Both the position numbers and the translations under genes were made by a program. A stretch of DNA of 9,889 nucleotides from an uncultured Eubacteriales bacterium. Lineage in GTDB: Bacteria > Bacillota > Clostridia > Christensenellales > UBA1242. A model generated the notes under the pieces. That model searched no databases, had not been told where the DNA came from, and saw nothing but the letters and a program-made list of their open reading frames with translations. This document shows, in pieces, positions 7,234 to 9,889 of the stretch. The stretch lies in contig CAOQRA010000008.1 in assembly GCA_948512295.1 (NCBI GenBank), positions 31,194 to 41,082 on the forward strand, given 5' to 3'. The first letter of the stretch is position 1, and every line of letters begins with the position of its first letter.

Positions 7234-7893
7234 TTATTTCCAATCTATAGGAGTTTGGCCGTGTGCAATTAAAAACTCATTGCATTTTGAAAAGTGTTTA
7301 CAGCCGAAAAATCCGCGATAGGCAGAAAGTGGACTTGGGTGAGGCGCTTTCAGCACGAGATGTTGACTTTCAATAATGGGAGCAAAGCTTTGCGCGTTTG
7401 CGCCCCAGAGCAAGAATACAAGAGGCTCGGTCCGCTTTGCAAGTTTTTTAATAACTTCGCCAGTGAAAGTTTCCCAGCCTTGATTTTTGTGTGAGTTTGC
7501 TTGGCCTCGGCGAACAGTTAGCACGGAATTTAAAAGCATAACTCCTTGGTCAAGCCAGCGCGTAAGGTCGCCCGATTTTGCGCATTTTATTCCTAAGTCG
7601 CTTTCTATTTCTTGCATAATGTTGACAAGCGAGGGCGGGATTTCGACACCCTCTGGGACAGAAAAGGATATGCCTTGTGCTTGTCCTGGCTCATGATAGG
7701 GATCTTGCCCGATTACTACAACCTTAACCTTATCAAAAGGCAGGTGATTGAGGGCATTAAAAATTTTGTCTTCGCTAGGATAAATTGTGCGATTAGCGTA
7801 TTCCACAGCGAGAAAATCTTGCAGTTTTTTAAAATATGGTTTTTCAAATTCTTCATGCATAAGGTCAAACCAACTGCGTCTTATTTTTATCAT
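7234..7893 (-). CDS. ung: Uracil-DNA glycosylase, family 1
   Basis: Removes uracil from DNA in the first step of base-excision repair. The 219 residues show every family 1 motif: GQDPYH at 62-67 with the water-activating Asp64 and Tyr66, Phe77 in GISFSV that stacks on uracil, Asn122 in LLNSVLTV for uracil recognition, and HPSPLSAYRGFFGC (185-198) with catalytic His185 and the DNA-intercalation loop. The N-terminus (WFDLMHEEFEKPYFKKL) is typical, which supports the ATG at 7893; GGAG lies seven bases before it. The upstream GIY-YIG gene ends 22 bases before this start with no terminator between, so the two are probably one operon. The gene is intact. Confidence 0.97.
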   Translation of the reverse strand: MIKIRRSWFDLMHEEFEKPYFKKLQDFLAVEYANRTIYPSEDKIFNALNHLPFDKVKVVVIGQDPYHEPGQAQGISFSVPEGVEIPPSLVNIMQEIESDLGIKCAKSGDLTRWLDQGVMLLNSVLTVRRGQANSHKNQGWETFTGEVIKKLAKRTEPLVFLLWGANAQSFAPIIESQHLVLKAPHPSPLSAYRGFFGCKHFSKCNEFLIAHGQTPIDWK

Positions 7894-7915
7894 GCAGCAT
7901 CTCCAATTAAAATTT

Positions 7916-8773
7916 TTATCCTCTTGCTATATCGTCCATTGACAGGCCGTCAGCGGTGAAGAAATAGTTCCAAACATTTATGCATTGTCCATGCATAAAT
8001 TCTCCCGCGCTGTTTGCACTAGAAAAGGATAGGTCGGCGGTGGTTATATTTTCTTTAATGTCCTTTGCATATTTTTTGCGCAAATTTTCAAATGCTTTTG
8101 CTTTTGTTGGTTCAGTTGTAATAGGTCTTAATTTTGCCCCAGCTTTTACAATCCATGTGTGTTCATTCTCGCAAAGTATAACATTGTTAATTTGATGTTT
8201 TTTTACGATATAGTGAAATTCTGTGTTAGCTAGTTTTGTTGTATCTCTTTTTGCATTGCTGACAGGCTTAGAAACTTTGTCGACTTTTTTACTAGTGGCA
8301 TAAATGATTCCCAAAAATTCAAACATCAAATGCGTAAAATCTATGTATTTGTTGAGCATGCTTTGTGTTGCTTTGTTAGTTTGCGAGATTGTTTTGTTTC
8401 CTTTTGTGGAGTTTTCTAAATTCTCTTGACCTATTTTATTTATGAAATATTTTTCTAAATATAACACCTTGTCATCTCTATCATCAAAAAGGCTGTTCAT
8501 TTTAGAGCAGGTTATAATCAAAACATTATTCCAATAATCCTCAATATGACTTTTTAAGCGAGTATTAAGCTGTTTGCTTTTGCCCACATACTTTATTTTC
8601 TTGTTATCAAGTAGGAAATAAATCCCTGCATTTTTTGAATAATCAAGACCATAAAAAGAAATTAGCTTTTTGCGAGGAACAAGACACGCGACAAAAAGTC
8701 CCTCATCTTCATCTATTTCGATAATATCATTGGTTCTGTCTTTTAAATCAATAGTTAGAATTCTATTAGTCAT
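7916..8773 (-). CDS. GIY-YIG nuclease with C-terminal DUF4357 domain
   Basis: A 285-residue protein. The nuclease domain is at about 48-115, with GIY at 50-52, YVG at 62-64, Arg72 and the metal-binding Glu107 (LEKYFINKI), so all catalytic positions are present. A linker of about 80 residues is rich in Lys, Thr and Asn. The last 40 residues, with FSSANSAGEFMHGQ and WNYFFTADGLSMDDI, match the DUF4357 pattern (S.s.AA.f..G....GW..W....G.tL), a domain I recall at the end of many GIY-YIG proteins and some restriction or modification genes. The exact function is unknown. I start it at 8773 (AAAGGAG six bases before). A longer frame from 8860 would translate the tRNA fragment. It sits between the tRNA junction and ung and is likely co-transcribed with ung. 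Confidence 0.88.
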   Translation of the reverse strand: MTNRILTIDLKDRTNDIIEIDEDEGLFVACLVPRKKLISFYGLDYSKNAGIYFLLDNKKIKYVGKSKQLNTRLKSHIEDYWNNVLIITCSKMNSLFDDRDDKVLYLEKYFINKIGQENLENSTKGNKTISQTNKATQSMLNKYIDFTHLMFEFLGIIYATSKKVDKVSKPVSNAKRDTTKLANTEFHYIVKKHQINNVILCENEHTWIVKAGAKLRPITTEPTKAKAFENLRKKYAKDIKENITTADLSFSSANSAGEFMHGQCINVWNYFFTADGLSMDDIARG

Positions 8774-8807
8774 AAATTTCTCCTTTTGCAAATGTAAAAA
8801 TAATTTT

Positions 8808-8851
8808 TGGTGTTCCCAGCAGGACTCGAACCTGCGACTAACCCTTAGGAG
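8808..8851 (-). pseudogene. 3' half of a tRNA, probably tRNA-Arg(CCU), at an integration junction
   Basis: Read on the minus strand, the parts in order are: anticodon loop CTCCTAA (8851-8845), anticodon-stem 3' side GGGTT, variable AGTC, a perfect T-arm GCAGG-TTCGAGT-CCTGC, acceptor 3' side TGGGAAC, discriminator A and encoded CCA (8810-8808). The base-paired T-arm and terminal CCA make the identity as a tRNA secure. CCU (Arg) is inferred from the loop. Upstream of the loop, the expected AACCC stem, the D-arm and a GTTCCCA acceptor are absent: TTATT precedes the loop instead. Homology ends exactly at the anticodon loop, a usual crossover point for tyrosine integrases. It may be transcribed from the promoter at 8901-8929, but it cannot fold as a tRNA. 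Confidence 0.85.
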
Positions 8852-8887
8852 AATAAGCAACCGAAAATAGTGCGATTTTTCTCCTAA
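8845..8887. repeat. Inverted repeat TTAGGAGAA...TTCTCCTAA at the tRNA junction
   Basis: TTAGGAGAA (8845-8853) and its exact complement (8879-8887) enclose 25 bases. The left arm includes the seven-base anticodon loop of the tRNA remnant, and the right arm lies in the putative element. Possible readings are paired recombinase core sites or a stem-loop in the leader of the nuclease message. No U-tract follows, so it is not an obvious terminator. Confidence 0.6.
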
Positions 8888-8900
8888 ATTGCTTTAATTT

Positions 8901-8929
8901 ATCTTATCACAAACTGTGCAAATTGACAA
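8901..8929 (-). promoter_or_regulatory. Outward promoter reading through the tRNA fragment into the GIY-YIG/ung operon
   Basis: On the minus strand TTGTCA (8929-8924), a 17-base spacer and TAAGAT (8906-8901) preceded by TGA form a good sigma-A-type promoter with an extended -10. No promoter is apparent between the tRNA fragment and the nuclease start, so this is the best candidate for driving that operon. Its -35 lies in the middle of the palindrome at 8908-8949, suggesting that a DNA-binding protein could control it. Confidence 0.55.
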
Positions 8930-8949
8930 AACAATTTGTGTGATTTGTG
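8908..8949. promoter_or_regulatory. Imperfect 42-bp palindrome, possible operator or recombinase site
   Basis: Two 18-base arms (8908-8925 and 8932-8949) around ACAAAA match at the outer six (CACAAA/TTTGTG) and inner seven (CAAATTG/CAATTTG) positions and differ in the five between. This two-block symmetry is what a dimeric or tetrameric DNA-binding protein would read. It covers the -35 of the minus-strand promoter and contains a perfect TTGACA (8923-8928) on the plus strand, though with no good -10 after it. Confidence 0.6.
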
Positions 8950-8974
8950 TAAGTTTTGCAAGATTCAAAACTTA
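8950..8974. repeat. Perfect 9-bp inverted repeat upstream of the winged-helix gene
   Basis: TAAGTTTTG (8950-8958) and CAAAACTTA (8966-8974) are exact complements around a seven-base spacer. The repeat begins one base after the larger palindrome ends and lies 65 bases before the start codon at 9040. It could be an operator or part of an attachment or replication region. From 8975 to 9027 I see only A-rich sequence with no convincing promoter. Confidence 0.55.
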
Positions 8975-9039
8975 AAACAAAAGTGTATGAAAAAGTATGA
9001 ATAAAATCAGACTGCTAATTCTTGTTAAAAGGAGTTAGT

Positions 9040-9495
9040 ATGTTTATAGAACACGAAGTCGTTTATGAATTAATCACGACAATGCAAAAGCAAAAAGGGG
9101 CAATAAGAGTTCCGCTAACATTACAGGAGTATATTTTAGAATATTTAAAAGAAACTGACCTCAAAAATAGAATGAACGGAGTTAAAGCCAAAAATGCAGC
9201 ACTTGTATTTGGACTGCTTGTAAATGAATTTTATCTCATAAATCAAAATAGGGAGCCACATATTAAAGAATTTTTTATGACTAATGAAAGATGGTCAAAA
9301 ATAAATGCCGGTCAAGTTATGATAGAAACAGCACTTAAACTTTTAAAAGAAATGAAACTTATAGATTACTATAACATCCCTACCCCAAAAAGTCCATATC
9401 AAAAAACACGAATGTTTAGAATAGGCTGGATTACGCTTTCCTATATCGCAACAATAATGGAAGAAAAGTACAAAAAAGAAGACTGCATTGAATAA
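9040..9495 (+). CDS. Putative winged-helix DNA-binding protein of the integrated element
   Basis: A 151-residue protein I do not recognise by name. The start is the ATG at 9040, with AAAGGAG five bases upstream; a TTG at 9022 in the same frame has no ribosome site. Residues about 52-128 look like a winged helix: a helix at 52-68, then RWSKINAGQVMIETALKLLKE resembling the turn and recognition helix, MKLIDYYNIPTPKS as a wing, and RMFRIGW closing the sheet. This 'S..t...al..L.e..li......r...y.i' pattern is common in phage and plasmid replication or control proteins. It lies on the element side of the tRNA junction next to palindromes that it might bind. The precise role is not determinable; confidence is high for a gene and moderate for the fold. 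Confidence 0.7.
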   Translation: MFIEHEVVYELITTMQKQKGAIRVPLTLQEYILEYLKETDLKNRMNGVKAKNAALVFGLLVNEFYLINQNREPHIKEFFMTNERWSKINAGQVMIETALKLLKEMKLIDYYNIPTPKSPYQKTRMFRIGWITLSYIATIMEEKYKKEDCIE

Positions 9496-9510
9496 GTCTT
9501 CTTATTTATT
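9476..9510 (+). terminator. Terminator overlapping the end of the winged-helix gene
   Basis: AAGAAGACT (9476-9484) and AGTCTTCTT (9495-9503) form a perfect nine-pair stem with a ten-base loop, followed by ATTTATT. The loop and the 3' arm include the stop codon (9493-9495), so the left arm is coding. The U-tract is interrupted, so efficiency may be modest. Confidence 0.65.
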
Positions 9511-9522
9511 ACTAGATATTGG

Positions 9523-9551
9523 TTGTAAATTTAGACTTTTTATGATATAAT
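9523..9551 (+). promoter_or_regulatory. Promoter of the small gene at 9569
   Basis: TTGTAA (9523-9528), a 17-base spacer and a perfect TATAAT (9546-9551) preceded by TGA, an extended -10. The downstream ribosome site TAGGAG lies seven bases before the ATG at 9569. It is one of the best promoters in the window. Confidence 0.75.
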
Positions 9552-9568
9552 TAAATAGGAGATGTAAT

Positions 9569-9829
9569 ATGCTTAATGAAATTGAAAGAGTAATTTCTTA
9601 TATAGCGGCATGTTTAATACACAATAAAAAGTTCTATCATATTTATGCTCTTGAAAATAATAAATATTTTGATTATAGTTTTTCTGGATATAATGTTTAT
9701 GATTATTCAAGAGAGTGTTTTTGTAGCATATCGAAACTTTCTCCTTCCAAATATAACTATAGCGTTCCAGGAGATCTGCTACCTCTAACGGTTTTCTGCC
9801 CAATAGTTTTTCTACATCATGAGATATAA
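9569..9829 (+). CDS. Small tyrosine-rich protein, probably truncated and fused to foreign sequence
   Basis: An 86-codon frame with an excellent promoter and ribosome site. Residues 1-54 (MLNEIERVISYIAACL, then YHIYALENNKYFDYSFSGYNVYDYSRECF) look like real protein with a repeating Tyr-Asp-Tyr pattern. I have an unverified memory of longer small proteins in Firmicutes built from such repeats. From about residue 55 (near 9733) onward the frame is simply the antisense of the oxidoreductase tail on the other strand, and the repeat pattern stops. The likeliest reading is the 5' half of a gene cut by a rearrangement. Alternatives are a metagenomic assembly chimera or a genuine 86-residue product. 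No function is known to me. Confidence 0.45.
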   Translation: MLNEIERVISYIAACLIHNKKFYHIYALENNKYFDYSFSGYNVYDYSRECFCSISKLSPSKYNYSVPGDLLPLTVFCPIVFLHHEI

Positions 9830-9889
9830 TCCCCATTTGTCCTTCCGCTATTCCCGCTTCATTGGTTACCATATCATTGCTGCACCATA
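9573..9889 (-). pseudogene. C-terminal fragment of an NmrA/SDR-type NAD(P)-binding oxidoreductase, running off the right edge
   Basis: The minus-strand frame is open from the window edge. Its first 40 or so residues (MVTNEAGIAEGQMGIISH, DVEKLLGRKPLEVADLLER) match the end of NmrA-family quinone or NAD(P)H oxidoreductases, where a '.DlekLlGRkP.sl.dfl' motif closes the protein. The Rossmann domain would lie beyond 9889. After LLER the frame continues for about 60 residues of Tyr-, Asn- and Lys-rich sequence unlike the family. This stretch is the antisense of the small plus-strand gene, so the natural C-terminus was probably replaced at a junction near 9735-9760. Codons such as GCG, CCG and CTG in the conserved part differ from the AT-rich neighbours. 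Whether the gene is active is unknown. Confidence 0.5.

Noticed and set aside
7294..7959. Plus-strand frames opposite ung
   Set aside because: Antisense to a gene with all catalytic motifs; no start signals.
8774..8860. Longer start for the GIY-YIG protein at 8860
   Set aside because: The added residues are a translation of the tRNA 3' half. The ATG at 8773 has a proper ribosome site.
8808..8890. A complete functional tRNA gene
   Set aside because: No GTTCCCA acceptor strand, D-arm or AACCC stem pairs with the 3' half anywhere upstream in the window.
1..9889. CRISPR array, rRNA, riboswitch or known defence operon
   Set aside because: No regularly spaced direct repeats, rRNA segments, conserved aptamer motifs or defence-gene signatures beyond the single GIY-YIG nuclease were seen on either strand.

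Overview
The window is AT-rich with strong Shine-Dalgarno sites (AAGGAG type), sigma-A-like promoters and compact stem plus U-tract terminators. All recognisable proteins belong to families common in Bacillota, so an uncultured, probably gut-associated Clostridia-like Firmicute is the best guess. This is inferred from gene content and base composition, not from any marker gene.

Layout, left to right. Positions 1-494 hold no supported gene, only dispersed repeat material: a repeat unit at 207-254, a 153-bp MITE-like inverted-repeat element at 261-413, and two tandem terminators for the next operon. Positions 495-4226 (minus strand) carry a two-gene operon for a heterodimeric type IV ABC exporter of the TM287/288 or BmrCD type, with the degenerate ATP site split between subunits as expected. 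Its promoter lies so close to the first ATG that the mRNA would be almost leaderless. A 53-residue YjzC-like gene (4364-4525, minus) has its own strong ribosome site and terminator. It is divergent from murB (4606-5466, plus), the UDP-N-acetylenolpyruvoylglucosamine reductase of peptidoglycan synthesis. A bidirectional terminator separates murB from an 88-residue protein that looks like the middle (zinc-binding) domain of fatty-acid kinase FakA standing alone (5528-5794, minus). Divergent from it is rmuC (5928-7154, plus), followed by a 17-bp bidirectional terminator. Then come ung (uracil-DNA glycosylase) and a GIY-YIG nuclease with a DUF4357 tail (7234-8773, minus), probably one operon.

The most unusual part is 8808-9889. 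Immediately upstream of the GIY-YIG gene sits the 3' half of a tRNA, probably tRNA-Arg(CCU), running from the anticodon loop to the encoded CCA. No 5' half is present in the window. This is the footprint left when an integrative element inserts at a tRNA anticodon loop. On that reading, everything right of about 8852 is the end of an integrated element and everything left of it is older chromosome. The putative element end contains a dense set of palindromes (8845-8974), a minus-strand promoter reading out toward the nuclease-ung operon, a winged-helix-like protein (9040-9495), and a scrambled right edge. At that edge, the promoter and first half of a small tyrosine-rich gene run head-on into the C-terminal end of an NmrA/SDR-type oxidoreductase.

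No integrase, CRISPR array, rRNA or complete tRNA is visible. A new defence system cannot be claimed from what is shown. The best leads are the tRNA junction with its palindromic control region, the solitary FakA-middle-domain protein with an altered metal ligand, and the chimeric right end.
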